Assembly: GCF_900100945.1 (NCBI RefSeq)
Contig: NZ_FNCG01000007.1
Coordinates: forward strand, 37,576-101,575
Length of the DNA: 64,000 nt
Direction: 5' to 3'
DNA from: Mucilaginibacter gossypii
GTDB taxonomy: Bacteria > Bacteroidota > Bacteroidia > Sphingobacteriales > Sphingobacteriaceae
This document shows, in pieces, positions 17,928 to 27,262 of the stretch. The translations under genes were made by a program, and so were the position numbers. The notes beneath the pieces were generated by a model. That model was not told where the DNA came from. It did not search any database and saw only the letters and a program-made list of their open reading frames with translations. Within the stretch, counting starts at the first letter, position 1. Each line of letters begins with the position of its first letter.

Positions 17928-18782
17928 CTACCCATTCACTACTTCTCCTCCGTTTACGTGGATTACCTGCCCCGTAATAAACGATGAATCATCCGAAGCA
18001 AGGAATACATAAGCCGGGCCTAACTCTGATGGCTGGCCGGCACGTTTCATAGCCGTTTCACTTCCGAACTCCTTGATCTTTTCTTCATCAAATGTTGAAA
18101 CAATGAGCGGTGTCCAGACCGGGCCGGGCGCTACAGCGTTTACCCTGATACCTTTTTCAACCAGGTTAGTAGCTAAGGAACGGGTGAAGGTGGTGATAGC
18201 TCCTTTAGTCGAGGAATAATCAACAAGAGATGGGGATGAGCGGTAAGCTGTTACCGAAGTGGTATTGATAATAGTATCGCCGGCATTTAAATGTTCTAAA
18301 GCGGCTTCAGCAAAATAAAAATAAGCAAATATATTGGTGCGGAACGTGGTATCCAGTTGTTCAGGGTCAATCGCTTTAACGTCCTTTTGCGGAAACTGCA
18401 TACCCGCGTTGTTAACCAGGATATTCAGCTTACCAAACTCTTGTACTGTTTTCTCTACCGCCTCTCTGCAAAAGGTTACGTCTTTTACATCGCCTTTAAT
18501 CAACAAACATCGCTGACCGGTAAGTTCAACCAGATCTTTTGTGACCCGGGCATCCTCGTCCTCATCAAGATAAACAATGGCAATCTGGGCACCTTCCTGT
18601 GCAAAGTGAACGCTTACTGCCCGCCCGATACCGCTGTCGCCGCCGGTGATCAACGCGATTTTCCCTTCCAGCTTTTCGGCCGCCCTATAGGTCTTTTTAA
18701 TATATTCTGGAGCAGGGTTCATTTCGGCTTCAATACCGGGTTGTTCGTCCTGTTTTTCTGGTCTTTCTTCCTGGGTTATCAT
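17928..18782 (-). CDS. SDR oxidoreductase, YghA/YhdF-like
   Basis: A 284-residue short-chain dehydrogenase without a signal peptide. Motifs: TGGDSGIGRAVSVHFAQEGA for cofactor binding, LVNNAGMQF, YSSTKGA with the catalytic Tyr and Lys, and VAPGPVWTPLI. The long N-terminal lead-in (EYIKKTYRAAEKLEGK) is typical of the YghA/YhdF group. It probably reduces or oxidises a small aldehyde or alcohol in the cytoplasm; the substrate is not predictable. It sits between the zinc alcohol dehydrogenase and the Tat-signal SDR, all read in one direction, suggesting an aldehyde/oxidative stress operon. Confidence 0.85.
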   Translation of the reverse strand: MITQEERPEKQDEQPGIEAEMNPAPEYIKKTYRAAEKLEGKIALITGGDSGIGRAVSVHFAQEGAQIAIVYLDEDEDARVTKDLVELTGQRCLLIKGDVKDVTFCREAVEKTVQEFGKLNILVNNAGMQFPQKDVKAIDPEQLDTTFRTNIFAYFYFAEAALEHLNAGDTIINTTSVTAYRSSPSLVDYSSTKGAITTFTRSLATNLVEKGIRVNAVAPGPVWTPLIVSTFDEEKIKEFGSETAMKRAGQPSELGPAYVFLASDDSSFITGQVIHVNGGEVVNG

Positions 18783-18803
18783 AACAAATGTTTTAGTATT
18801 AAC

Positions 18804-19961
18804 TTATGGTCTTAAAACAACTTTCACACAGTCGTCTTCTTTCTCGTCAAATATTTTATAAGCGTGGCTTACATCACTTAAGGGCAGCGTGTGGCTGATA
18901 ATATCGTCCAAAACAACTTTCTCTTCCTGAACCAGCTTAATCAGATGGTTGATATAATTCAACACCGGGGCCTGGCCCATTTTCAGGGTAATCCCTTTAT
19001 CAAAAATCCGGTGCAGCGGGAAGTTGTCATAAGGCGAGCCATATACCCCCATAATGGATACCGTACCCGAGCGGCGAACCGCTTTAAAGGCCATCTCCAA
19101 TACTTTGATACTGCCTTTTTCAAAATTGATAGTAGCTTTCACTTTATCTAAAAATGATCTTTCGGGTTCAAAACCAACGGCATCTACGCACACATCGGCA
19201 CCACGGCCACCGGTCATTTCGCGGATGGCTTCTACAACATCCACTTCATGGGGGTTAAGGGTATCCACACGATTTACAGCTTTGGCCTTTTCCAAACGGT
19301 AATTAAGCGGGTCGATAGCGATAACACGGCTGGCACCGTTTATCCAGGCAGCTTTTTGTGCCATCAGGCCCACAGGCCCCGAGCCGAAAATGGCTACAAC
19401 CTCCCCACCCTTCAATTGTGCCCAGTCAATAGCCGACCAACCTGTGGGAAAAATATCGGTAAGAAATAATACCTGCTCATCGCTCAGGTTATCGGGAACT
19501 ACGCGCGGACTGATATCGCCGTAAGGCACACGTACATATTCGGCTTGCCCGCCTGAATAGCCGCCATACAGATCGGTATAGCCAAACAGCCCAGCTCCTT
19601 TGCTGTCCATCAGATCGCCATCGGGGCCGTAATGTTTATAATTAGAGTTTTCGCATGATGGCGAAGCGTTATGCTGGCAGAAAAAGCAGTGCCCGCAGGC
19701 TATAGGGAAGGGCACAACTACGCGGTCACCCTTTTTCAGGTTTTTAACTTCGGCACCAACTTCTTCCACAATGCCCATAAATTCATGTCCCATAATCATG
19801 GGTTCTTTTTGCGGAACAGCACCGCTCAGGATATGAAGATCAGAACCGCAGATAGCGGTTGAGGTCACGCGAAGAATAACATCGGTAGCCAGTTCAATTT
19901 TTGGATCGGGCACCGTATCGTAACGGATATCGCCTGGTTTGTGGAATACTGCAGCTTTCAT
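18804..19961 (-). CDS. Zinc-dependent alcohol dehydrogenase (FdhA-like)
   Basis: A 385-residue medium-chain dehydrogenase. Catalytic zinc ligands appear in AICGSDLHIL and MGHEFMGIVEEVG. Structural zinc cysteines appear in CGHCFFCQHNASPSCEN. The NAD-binding motif is FGSGPVGLMAQKAAW. Length and the insert around GYTDLYGGYSGGQAEYVRVPYGD resemble the glutathione-independent formaldehyde dehydrogenase/alcohol dehydrogenase group. It likely oxidises small alcohols or aldehydes in the cytoplasm. It heads a minus-strand run with the two SDRs, 21 bp before the first SDR start. Confidence 0.85.
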   Translation of the reverse strand: MKAAVFHKPGDIRYDTVPDPKIELATDVILRVTSTAICGSDLHILSGAVPQKEPMIMGHEFMGIVEEVGAEVKNLKKGDRVVVPFPIACGHCFFCQHNASPSCENSNYKHYGPDGDLMDSKGAGLFGYTDLYGGYSGGQAEYVRVPYGDISPRVVPDNLSDEQVLFLTDIFPTGWSAIDWAQLKGGEVVAIFGSGPVGLMAQKAAWINGASRVIAIDPLNYRLEKAKAVNRVDTLNPHEVDVVEAIREMTGGRGADVCVDAVGFEPERSFLDKVKATINFEKGSIKVLEMAFKAVRRSGTVSIMGVYGSPYDNFPLHRIFDKGITLKMGQAPVLNYINHLIKLVQEEKVVLDDIISHTLPLSDVSHAYKIFDEKEDDCVKVVLRP

Positions 19962-20080
19962 AGGTAGTGTTATAGATTAGTTTTTGTGGTTGTTTCTGTT
20001 GTTGAGTCTCTACGACTTTTTTGAATGCAACATGCAGGCTTCAACAACTTGTGTTATTTAATTTAGTCTTCGCAAGAATT

Positions 20081-20575
20081 TCATCTTCCCGCTTGCTCAA
20101 CGTTTTCCTCAAGAAGCCTGATCGCTGTTTCGTTTCCCTGCTGCGCTGCCAGGTCAAAAACAGTAAGCCCCCGGCTGTCCCGGATAGTGATGTCTGCATC
20201 GTGAGCCAGCAAGATTCGCAGTAAATCATTGCGCCCAAACATCGCGGCAAACATTAGCGCCGTACCGCCATTGCCATGCTGGCGGTTAAGGTCCGCACCG
20301 CAGGCAATCAGCAATTCCGCAATTTCAGGATAGCCTTTAAAACAAACGCCCATAAGCGCCGTATTACCTCCAAAGTCTGCCGAGTTCACATCTGCTCCGG
20401 CTTCCAGTAAAAAGCGGGCAGCATCCAAACGGTTGTTATAGCAGGCAATAATGAGCGGCGTGTAACCTTTTTCGTCGCTGGCGTTCAAATCAGTACTATC
20501 GTTAATCATTTCGCGCAGTAAATTAACGTCGCCCTGCCGGGCGGCGTTAATTATTGATTGATTATTTGCATCCAT
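20081..20575 (-). CDS. Ankyrin-repeat protein linked to catalase
   Basis: A 164-residue protein made of about four to five ankyrin repeats (GYTPLIIACYNNRLDAARFLLEAGADVN, GNTALMGVCFKGYPEIAELLIACGADLN, GGTALMFAAMFGRNDLLRILLAHDADI). There is no signal peptide. It starts 1 bp after the catalase stop codon, so the pair is certainly co-transcribed. In Pseudomonas aeruginosa an ankyrin protein (AnkB) next to katB is needed for full catalase function, so a supportive role for this pair is a reasonable inference. The partner here is a KatE-type enzyme rather than KatB. Confidence 0.8.
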   Translation of the reverse strand: MDANNQSIINAARQGDVNLLREMINDSTDLNASDEKGYTPLIIACYNNRLDAARFLLEAGADVNSADFGGNTALMGVCFKGYPEIAELLIACGADLNRQHGNGGTALMFAAMFGRNDLLRILLAHDADITIRDSRGLTVFDLAAQQGNETAIRLLEENVEQAGR

Positions 20576-20576
20576 C

Positions 20577-22790
20577 TTAAGCAGGGATTAGTCTTGGTTT
20601 CTCACGCTCCCAAAACCGGTGCTGTGCAATGGCTTTGATCAGCAATGCGGCGAACTTATCGTTGACCTCAGCAATCAGGATCCCCTCCCGCAAAACATTT
20701 TCCTCCGAGTAATCGGCAGGTAGCTTCTTGCTGAAATAAGTCGCTTCGATCACCTGCAGAGCGTCGCCCGATGCACCGATAGCTTTGCAATGTTTAAAAG
20801 CCTCATTCAAAAAATGAACAGCGTTGGACTCAGCTTCCAGCGTGGCTACGCAATTGGTTCCACCTGCCACATATACCGCATCGAACAGCACGGAGGCTGC
20901 ACCCAGGAAACTTTGATCTACTTTGATCTGCTCATCGTTCTCTGCCACTATAAATCCTAATTTTGGCGCGACCACTTCTACCACGGCACCTTCAGCTTCC
21001 AAGGCAGCCTTAACGGTATTGAGCGATTCCGCATTTACGCCATCGGCGGCCAGGATCGCTATTTTGCGGCTTACGATACTATCTTTAATGGTGTTGGCCA
21101 TGCTCAAAGCCGGAGAGGCAGCCAGCGAGCCATCTACCTGTACCGATTGGTAATCAACTGGATTGCCATCCGCTGGCACATTCAGGTTACCCGGAATAAC
21201 TTCAGGAATATGCAGCCCCAGGTTAAAGGCAACCTGCGCGGCAAGCCCTTTATCAATCTGCGACAATACACCGAGCATACGCTCGCGTACAGCTACCGTT
21301 TTAACCTTGCCCAACTCGAAGCTCAGGGCATCAACAATGTGATTTTTCTCCGGCTCCGACTGGCTGTTGAAGAACAATCGTGACTGGCTGAAATGATCAA
21401 AGAAACTTTTACTTCGCGCACGCACCTTGCGGGCCTCCATGCGCTCCTGGTAAGATACAAAACCTCCATCGCGCTCTTTTACCTGCTGCGGATCATTGTT
21501 ACCAAGCGAATTGGGACCGTAACTGGTTTTACCGCGGTTAATGGTTTGCCGCATAAAGCCGTCGCGCTGGTTGTTATGTACCGGCACAACCGGGCGATTA
21601 ATCGGAATCTCCTGGAAGTTTGGCCCGCCCAAACGGGTGAGTTGCGTATCGGTATAAGAAAATAAACGCCCCTGTAATAAAGGATCGTTTGTAAAATCTA
21701 TACCAGGTACAATATGCCCCAGGTGAAAAGCGACCTGCTCTGTCTCCGCGAAAAAATTATCCGGGTTACGGTTTAACGTCAGTTTGCCCACGCGCTGCAC
21801 GGGTACCAGTTCTTCCGGTACCAGTTTGGTAGGGTCAAGCAAATCAAATTCAAATTTAAATTCATCTTCTTCCGGGATGACCTGTAATCCTAATTCATAT
21901 TCAGGAAAGGCACCGCTTTCAATGGCATCCCACAAATCGCGCCTGTGAAAATCCGGATCTTTACCTGAAATGTTTTGCGCTTCATCCCAGGCAACCGAAT
22001 GCACGCCTAGCAACGGCTTCCAGTGAAATTTCACAAAGCTGGATTTCCCTTCCGCATTTATTAACCTGAACGTATGTACCCCGAAACCTTCCATCATGCG
22101 GTAACTGCGTGGAATAGCGCGGTCGCTCATGGCCCACATAATCATGTGGGCAGATTCTGGTGTCAGTGATATAAAATCCCAGAAAGTGTCATGTGCAGAT
22201 GCCGCCTGCGGAATTTCGTTATCCGGCTCGGGTTTCACGGCATGAACCAGGTCAGGAAATTTGATCGCATCCTGGATAAAAAACACCGGCATATTATTGC
22301 CTACAAGGTCAAAGTTTCCTTCCTGCGTATAAAAGCGCACGGCGAAACCGCGCACATCGCGCGCCAGATCAGTCGATCCGCGAGAGCCAGCTACGGTAGA
22401 GAAGCGGACAAATACCGGCGTTTCAATTTCCGTATCGTTCAAAAAGCCGGCTTTGGTTACTTCCGCAAGCGGTTTGTACAATTTAAAAACCCCATGCGCT
22501 CCCGAACCGCGGGCATGCACTACCCGTTCAGGGATGCGCTCATGGTCAAAGTGTGTGATCTTTTCACGCAGAATAAAATCTTCCAGTAATGATGGTCCCC
22601 GGTCTCCTGCTTTCAACGAGTTTTGGTCGTCGTTAATCGGCAAGCCTGTATTGGTGGTCATCTTTTCGCCGGCACTGTCGGCGGTATGCGGTGCCAGACT
22701 ATCGGTTTTGGCATTTTCGGGTTGCGGCGCTAATTTTTTATCAATCGCAGCTTCGGTGCCTGATTTGGGTGATGGTTTTTTCTTTTCCAT
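20577..22790 (-). CDS. katE: Monofunctional catalase, large-subunit HPII type
   Basis: A 737-residue haem catalase of clade 2. After a disordered Lys/Pro-rich N-terminus the core begins with HFDHERIPERVVHARGSGAHG, which carries the distal catalytic His. The distal Asn is in GNNMPVFFIQDA, and the proximal haem-ligand Tyr is in RLFSYTDTQLTRLG. The last ~150 residues (SRKIAILAADGVNAESLNTVKAALEAEGA onward) form the class I glutamine-amidotransferase/DJ-1-like domain that marks large catalases. It disproportionates hydrogen peroxide in the cytoplasm. It is followed at once by the ankyrin gene and preceded by a YciE/F ferritin-like gene in the same direction, as in stress regulons. Confidence 0.93.
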   Translation of the reverse strand: MEKKKPSPKSGTEAAIDKKLAPQPENAKTDSLAPHTADSAGEKMTTNTGLPINDDQNSLKAGDRGPSLLEDFILREKITHFDHERIPERVVHARGSGAHGVFKLYKPLAEVTKAGFLNDTEIETPVFVRFSTVAGSRGSTDLARDVRGFAVRFYTQEGNFDLVGNNMPVFFIQDAIKFPDLVHAVKPEPDNEIPQAASAHDTFWDFISLTPESAHMIMWAMSDRAIPRSYRMMEGFGVHTFRLINAEGKSSFVKFHWKPLLGVHSVAWDEAQNISGKDPDFHRRDLWDAIESGAFPEYELGLQVIPEEDEFKFEFDLLDPTKLVPEELVPVQRVGKLTLNRNPDNFFAETEQVAFHLGHIVPGIDFTNDPLLQGRLFSYTDTQLTRLGGPNFQEIPINRPVVPVHNNQRDGFMRQTINRGKTSYGPNSLGNNDPQQVKERDGGFVSYQERMEARKVRARSKSFFDHFSQSRLFFNSQSEPEKNHIVDALSFELGKVKTVAVRERMLGVLSQIDKGLAAQVAFNLGLHIPEVIPGNLNVPADGNPVDYQSVQVDGSLAASPALSMANTIKDSIVSRKIAILAADGVNAESLNTVKAALEAEGAVVEVVAPKLGFIVAENDEQIKVDQSFLGAASVLFDAVYVAGGTNCVATLEAESNAVHFLNEAFKHCKAIGASGDALQVIEATYFSKKLPADYSEENVLREGILIAEVNDKFAALLIKAIAQHRFWEREKPRLIPA

Positions 22791-22800
22791 AAATTTAAAA

Positions 22801-23349
22801 TCAAGCTTCTTCAGCCGCGCTGTAATTGATATCGGCTTCTGCCACTGCTGTTAATTTTTCATCAGCTGCCTTTTCTTCGGCGAGGGTCTGCCCAAGGACC
22901 TCAGCCACATCTTCCAGCCCTAATGTAATTGCCAGCTGGCACAGACCGCCATAAGTAGCGATCTCATAATGTTCAACTTTTTGCGAGGCGAGGATTATAC
23001 CTACATCGCGGGTAGCCGTACCGGCTTCTGTACTTTCAATGATGCTTTCTCCTTCTTTAGCCAGGCCCTCCATGGCATCGCATTTTTGCGCCTGCGATTT
23101 TTCGCCAAGCAGGTCAAAAACCTGTTCCAGGCGGGTTACATGAACTTGTGTTTCAGTTAAATGATCTTCAATGGCAGCGGCAAGTGTTTTTGATGTTGCC
23201 GCATTGATCATTTTTGGCAGGGTTTTAACCAGGTGGTTCTCCGCCCAGTAAATATCCTTGATGCCATCAGTAAATAATTCGAGTAACGCCGGTTGCTGTT
23301 TGGGCGTAGTTTTGGTGCTGAATTTCGGTTCCCCGGATTCGTTTTTCAT
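22801..23349 (-). CDS. YciE/YciF ferritin-like protein (DUF892)
   Basis: A 182-residue protein of the DUF892 family. It is a four-helix bundle with ELFTDGIKDIYWAENHLVKTLPKMINAA, AIEDHLTETQVHVTRLEQVFD, and VGIILASQKVEHYEIATYGGL. The Glu and His residues in these helices can form a di-iron site, as in YciF. Members are induced by general stress; the reaction is unknown. The gene ends 10 bp upstream of the catalase start, so it probably heads a ferritin-like/katE/ankyrin operon. Confidence 0.85.
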   Translation of the reverse strand: MKNESGEPKFSTKTTPKQQPALLELFTDGIKDIYWAENHLVKTLPKMINAATSKTLAAAIEDHLTETQVHVTRLEQVFDLLGEKSQAQKCDAMEGLAKEGESIIESTEAGTATRDVGIILASQKVEHYEIATYGGLCQLAITLGLEDVAEVLGQTLAEEKAADEKLTAVAEADINYSAAEEA

Positions 23350-23580
23350 AGGTAGATTTTTAAAAAGTAGTAATTAAGGTAATTGCTCGGAAAAGAGGTA
23401 TGGATAGCTTCGGCTGTGAGTATTATTAACATACCCAAAAGGAAATTGTTTAACTAATACGATAATAAACCATACCTGTTTGCTACTTAGCCGGACAAGA
23501 CTTCAAATAACCTGAGATTAGATGTGTCCTTCGAGTGAGTTAGGATGCTTTAACAATCCCACTGTACCCTTTTTAAACCA

Positions 23581-23982
23581 TCAAAGTAGATCATAAGACT
23601 CCCGGAGGTAAACAAATAAACCAGGACGGATATCATCTACTGAGGATATGCGGATGTGATTTTCAAACTTTTTACCTGAGGCTACACTTTTAATCACCGG
23701 CCTTTCCGGATGGGCCATCGCCGAATAAAACTTAATGTCCAATTCCTTTTTCATCGGGCGGATGATGAGGAACCCCACACGCCTGGTAAAAACGATACAA
23801 TTAGGCGTTACGCCTACCAGTACCTTAGGCCAATCAGCCACTTCCGCCAAAATTTTATCAAAAGCAAGCACTAGTTCGGGGGAACGCCCCTCAAATAAAC
23901 TGTCCAGGTCCACCCGCGCGCAATAATGCCGGTAGTCTTTCCACGGCAATTCACGATCACAATTGGGGCAGGTCCAGCTCAT
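23581..23982 (-). CDS. DUF5655 domain protein
   Basis: A 133-residue protein. The N-terminus has a CPNC plus HYC metal-binding-like motif (SWTCPNCDRELPWKDYRHYC). The rest follows the DUF5655 pattern (LAEVADWPKVLVGVTPNCIVFTRR, FLIIRPMKKELDIKFY, NHIRISSVDDI, YLRESYDLL). Function is unknown; the family often has the same short zinc-ribbon-like start. It begins 4 bp after the 2'-5' RNA ligase-like gene, so they are likely one transcription unit. Confidence 0.7.
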   Translation of the reverse strand: MSWTCPNCDRELPWKDYRHYCARVDLDSLFEGRSPELVLAFDKILAEVADWPKVLVGVTPNCIVFTRRVGFLIIRPMKKELDIKFYSAMAHPERPVIKSVASGKKFENHIRISSVDDIRPGLFVYLRESYDLL

Positions 23983-23986
23983 TTAA

Positions 23987-24490
23987 TTATTCTACAAAGT
24001 TATAGCCAAAATAATGCCGCCATGGCCCGCCCAGGTACTCCCATAGATCCAACCCGACAGCTTTTACAGGAAATGGTACAAATTCAGAACGTAATTCGGC
24101 GAGTAACCATTTTGAAGCTTCCGGCGTCACCTTGTTTTGAATAGTAATATGAGGTTTAAACGCTTGCATATCCTGCGGGATCAATACTTGCTGAAAATGG
24201 CGTTTCAGTTTTGCATGGAACTGCTGTAATTCCATAGAGTCGATCAGGTAGGCAACACCGGCACCTAAATGGCGCAAACCAGCAACATTCATTTCAAAAT
24301 AATGAACTTTAATAGTATCTAAATAGTTTAAAGTATCTTGTTTATTCGGCAATTGATGAAACAAAGTCAGGTGCGCCCTCAAAAAATTGAGTTCCGGAGG
24401 AAAGTGTCGCCTACGCAAACTATCAAAGTAGGTTTGACTTTCTGCATCTAACCGGAGTGTCAATATCAATGGCTTTTGTTCCGCCTGCAT
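23987..24490 (-). CDS. 2'-5' RNA ligase family (2H phosphoesterase) protein
   Basis: A 167-residue protein with the two H-x-T motifs of the 2H phosphoesterase superfamily: [10 protein letters not shown] and PHITIQNKV. These histidines cleave or form cyclic phosphate bonds in RNA or nucleotides. Length and spacing fit the 2'-5' RNA ligase/LigT group. No partner for tRNA processing is near. It is read together with the DUF5655 gene. Confidence 0.75.
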   Translation of the reverse strand: MQAEQKPLILTLRLDAESQTYFDSLRRRHFPPELNFLRAHLTLFHQLPNKQDTLNYLDTIKVHYFEMNVAGLRHLGAGVAYLIDSMELQQFHAKLKRHFQQVLIPQDMQAFKPHITIQNKVTPEASKWLLAELRSEFVPFPVKAVGLDLWEYLGGPWRHYFGYNFVE

Positions 24491-24552
24491 CTTTCTGAAC
24501 AGTATTTAATTTCCCCCCAAACTTTATCCCATTTTTTTCGCCAGGTGAATGG

Positions 24553-24586
24553 TTTGCCGCAAATCAAACAGATCTTCTGCGGCAAA
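24553..24586. terminator. Hairpin between DUF4385 and 2H-phosphoesterase genes
   Basis: 9-bp perfect stem TTTGCCGCA / TGCGGCAAA with a 16-nt loop. A T-run (tttttt) follows on the plus strand only, and a run of A/T lies on the other side, so it could end the minus-strand DUF4385 transcript or work in both directions. Confidence 0.4.
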
Positions 24587-24595
24587 TCCTGTTTT

Positions 24596-25093
24596 TTAAC
24601 CCCTCGCATTTTTCCAGACCTTTTTCATAGCCGAGTAAACCGGATCAGATTCGGCTTCCTTCCAGCGCCTATAAAATATCTTCGCCGATTCAGCCTTTTC
24701 CGGATCACCCGTTCCGCGCTCCAGCAAAGCATAATCCCGTTGCGCATTATACTTTTTCCCGCCCTTGTAGTTCGCATAGCGCCTGGCCCGCGTATAACCC
24801 ATTTGCAGATACTTCCGCGCCATATCCGCACCAGCAAAATCCCCCGACTTCAGGTAACCCTCAAACAAACCAAAAATCGTCGCACTGCTTTGCTCAGCTA
24901 TTTCTTTGCTCTTAAAGCGCCAGTACCGGCCGATCTCAGATTTATAAGGCTCACAGATCAGTACGCCCTGCTCACCCTTCCCCACACGATATTTTTCCGG
25001 CTGCTGCCGGTAATCGATGTCAGGTTTCCAGGAATAGCTATCGTTATCAAATTTAAGGTAACCCGGCTGCCGCGACGCTAATTCTTTTTGCAT
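24596..25093 (-). CDS. DUF4385 family protein
   Basis: A 165-residue protein started at the ATG at 25093 ([20 protein letters not shown]); a longer in-frame reading to 25258 has a Cys-rich extension unlike the family. It shows the DUF4385 pattern: [85 protein letters not shown]. Function unknown in the family. Single gene with its own probable hairpin terminator downstream. Confidence 0.75.
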   Translation of the reverse strand: MQKELASRQPGYLKFDNDSYSWKPDIDYRQQPEKYRVGKGEQGVLICEPYKSEIGRYWRFKSKEIAEQSSATIFGLFEGYLKSGDFAGADMARKYLQMGYTRARRYANYKGGKKYNAQRDYALLERGTGDPEKAESAKIFYRRWKEAESDPVYSAMKKVWKNARG

Positions 25094-25470
25094 AGTACCA
25101 GAACAAGCCAAACTGCCTGCTGTTTCAGCGAAGAACCCGTTGGAATAAAATTTATTAATCCCTGAGAAATGGCAAAGCAGTTGACTATGAGGACAACAGT
25201 ACCAGATGCATTTCAAATTTGTTGTGGGCGAACATGGGTAACCAGGGCCAATAAACATATCTTATGAATCCTTACATTTTCAAACAGGTTGCGTACCTTC
25301 TATCTCATAGCGTTGGAACTTTCTATTCCAGATGGGAAACAATGGCACAGGTCTCTAAATGATAAAAACCGGGCATACCGAGCTGGTGGCCTGGAGAACG
25401 GTTTTAAACAAAGTTCAATCATTGTTCTGTCGCAATGAAAAAGTTCAGGTCGTGAATCCTGGCATAATAA

Positions 25471-25484
25471 TGTGATCGATCACA
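25471..25484. promoter_or_regulatory. Perfect palindrome TGTGATCGATCACA
   Basis: 14-bp perfect dyad resembling a CRP/FNR-type site but with a 4-bp rather than 6-bp centre. It lies nearly 400 bp from the nearest gene start, so a regulatory role is uncertain; it may belong to the neighbouring repeat. Confidence 0.25.
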
Positions 25485-25489
25485 AATCC

Positions 25490-25575
25490 AAATCCGCCAA
25501 TAAACGCAAATCAAACAGGAAATAGTTCGAAATTTGTAAAGTAGGGGTCACTTTTTTAGGCAAGTTGTCAAATCT
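25490..25575 (+). repeat. Dispersed imperfect repeat, copy 2
   Basis: Same-strand copy of 4913-4996, about four of five bases shared by eye, with a few single-base indels. Homology fades after the TTGTCAAATCTT stretch. Coding trace after the shared TAG reads FEICKVGVTFLGKLSNLL. Confidence 0.5.
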
Positions 25576-25668
25576 TTTGCGACATTTTATGGAGGAAATT
25601 CTGTTAACGCTGATATCATCGTTCTTGACGATAATTACTCATTATTTTTCAGGCCATTTACTTAACAC

Positions 25669-26274
25669 TTAATCTCCCGTTTTCTCGTTGTCAAGTTCCC
25701 TCACTTTTTCGGATTTACCGTCATTGATTTCGTAGTAGGTTTCACTGTAATGCGTTGCGTCGATGATTTTCAGGATACGCTTATCTTTTTTAACCTCGCC
25801 TCTGATCAACTCACTTTCCCCATAAAAGGTAAATTCTTGAGTCCTGGGATCATAAGTACCTGTTTGGAATTGAATATCACTCCCTATATGATTGTTAATA
25901 GAAGTCATCACAAATTTTTGCCTGACATTGTCGTAACCTTCAATTTGTTGACTGCTATAAAATTCCTCTATCATTTTTCCATCCGCAACCGGGACACTCA
26001 GCTTACCACCTTTAATTTGAATAGCATAAAAGCGGCCATTGTATATGGGCTTACGCGTGAGCGTACCCTTGACGAACGGACGCTGCACATCATGGAATTT
26101 CCAAGTGCCGGTTATTCGTCGCAGCAGTTCGTGATTTGCTCCCGGCCGGGAGTAATCGAGCATTTGTGTATAGGCGTCCGGCTTTTTTGTATCTGCCTGG
26201 GCAAAAGAGAACTGAGGAGACGCAGCAAACACGGTCATAACAGCCAGAATTAAGGTTGTTTTTTTGATATTCAT
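25669..26274 (-). CDS. Secreted DUF1579-like protein
   Basis: A 201-residue protein with a signal peptide (MNIKKTTLILAVMTVFAASPQFSFAQA). The mature part has the beta-barrel pattern of DUF1579-type proteins: LLRRITGTWKFHDVQRPF, GRFYAIQIKGG, IEGYDNVRQKFVMTSINNHIG, and DIQFQTGTYDPRTQEFTFYGE. Function is unknown; the fold is lipocalin-like. It is followed upstream on the same strand by the cytochrome c peroxidase gene (33-bp gap), so a shared transcript is possible. Confidence 0.6.
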   Translation of the reverse strand: MNIKKTTLILAVMTVFAASPQFSFAQADTKKPDAYTQMLDYSRPGANHELLRRITGTWKFHDVQRPFVKGTLTRKPIYNGRFYAIQIKGGKLSVPVADGKMIEEFYSSQQIEGYDNVRQKFVMTSINNHIGSDIQFQTGTYDPRTQEFTFYGESELIRGEVKKDKRILKIIDATHYSETYYEINDGKSEKVRELDNEKTGD

Positions 26275-26306
26275 AAGTAATTTACTTTTTAAAAGATTGG
26301 GATTTT

Positions 26307-27257
26307 TTAATTTTTTGATGCAAAACGCTTGTCTGTCAAAGAAACCAGGAAACTTTCCAAATCAATTTTCTCCTGTTCGCTCAGGCCCATTGGAGTATTG
26401 AGTAAGGTGTCCCGATTAATCGAGTGAGGAACTATTTTATCCGGATCATTATAGTAGTCAATTACCTGTCGCAAAGTCTTAAACATGCCGTTGTGCATAT
26501 AAGGGGCGGTAATTGCAATATTTCGCAAGGCACCTATTTTAAACCGGCCAAGGTCTGTTTTTTTCTTCGTAACGCAGGCCCGGCCGCTGTCTTGTAATGT
26601 TTTAGCATCATACAGGCCGATGGAACGAAATTCAACATCATTGAAGTCCGGTCCGAAATGGCACTGGATGCAACGTCCTTTGCCATTGAAAATGGCAAAG
26701 CCCCGTTTTGCAGATTCGCTTACGGCATCTTCATTATCGTTCATGCGCCAATCGTCAAATGGTGAATCGCTGGTTTCAAGGGTCCGTTCAAATGAAGCTA
26801 TTGCTTTAGCTAAATTATTTGCATTTGGTACTGAATGAAAAACAGATTGGAAAGCCTTTTTATAGTAAGCATTGTTTTGGAGACGAGATATCGCCGTAGC
26901 TAAAGCAAGATCCATTTCAATCGGGTTTTGGAGCGGGATCAAAGCCTGTTGTTCCAGCGTAGTGGCCCTCCCGTCCCAAAAGAAAGCTACCTGCAATCTC
27001 ATATTCATGGCTGATGGTGTGTTTCTCACGCCTTTTCTGTTATGTACGCCTAAGCTAATGGGAGAAGTATCTGAAAAGGCGAATTCCTCTTTATGGCAGG
27101 ATGCGCAGCTGATCTTACCATTACGTGAAAGTATAGGATCAAAAAAAAGTTTCCGTCCTAACATGACAGCAGTTATTGAATCAGGTTCTTTGAATGCGCC
27201 TTGCGAGATGATCAGGGAGATACCCAATGTTAAAAGTATGATCCAAAACTTCTTCAT
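26307..27257 (-). CDS. Di-haem cytochrome c peroxidase/MauG-like
   Basis: A 316-residue exported protein (signal MKKFWIILLTLGISLIISQ). It has two haem c attachment motifs: CASCH near residue 56 and CIQCH near residue 197, both in the cytochrome c peroxidase pattern (GKISCASCHKEEFAFSDTSPIS; AFFWDGRATTLEQQALIPLQNPIEM; PYMHNGMFKTLRQVIDYYNDP). It probably reduces hydrogen peroxide in the periplasm with electrons from a c-type cytochrome; MauG-type oxidation of another protein is the alternative. The small exported protein upstream ends 6 bp away. Confidence 0.88.
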   Translation of the reverse strand: MKKFWIILLTLGISLIISQGAFKEPDSITAVMLGRKLFFDPILSRNGKISCASCHKEEFAFSDTSPISLGVHNRKGVRNTPSAMNMRLQVAFFWDGRATTLEQQALIPLQNPIEMDLALATAISRLQNNAYYKKAFQSVFHSVPNANNLAKAIASFERTLETSDSPFDDWRMNDNEDAVSESAKRGFAIFNGKGRCIQCHFGPDFNDVEFRSIGLYDAKTLQDSGRACVTKKKTDLGRFKIGALRNIAITAPYMHNGMFKTLRQVIDYYNDPDKIVPHSINRDTLLNTPMGLSEQEKIDLESFLVSLTDKRFASKN

Positions 27258-27262
27258 TAAAA

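Larger units (their letters stand above)
25094..25668. other. Intergenic region with palindrome and dispersed repeat
   Basis: 575 bp without a gene. It holds a 14-bp perfect palindrome at 25471-25484 and, right after it, copy 2 of the dispersed repeat (25490-25575). The rest shows no hairpin or open frame I can support. It looks like a site where a decayed element once sat. Confidence 0.4.
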
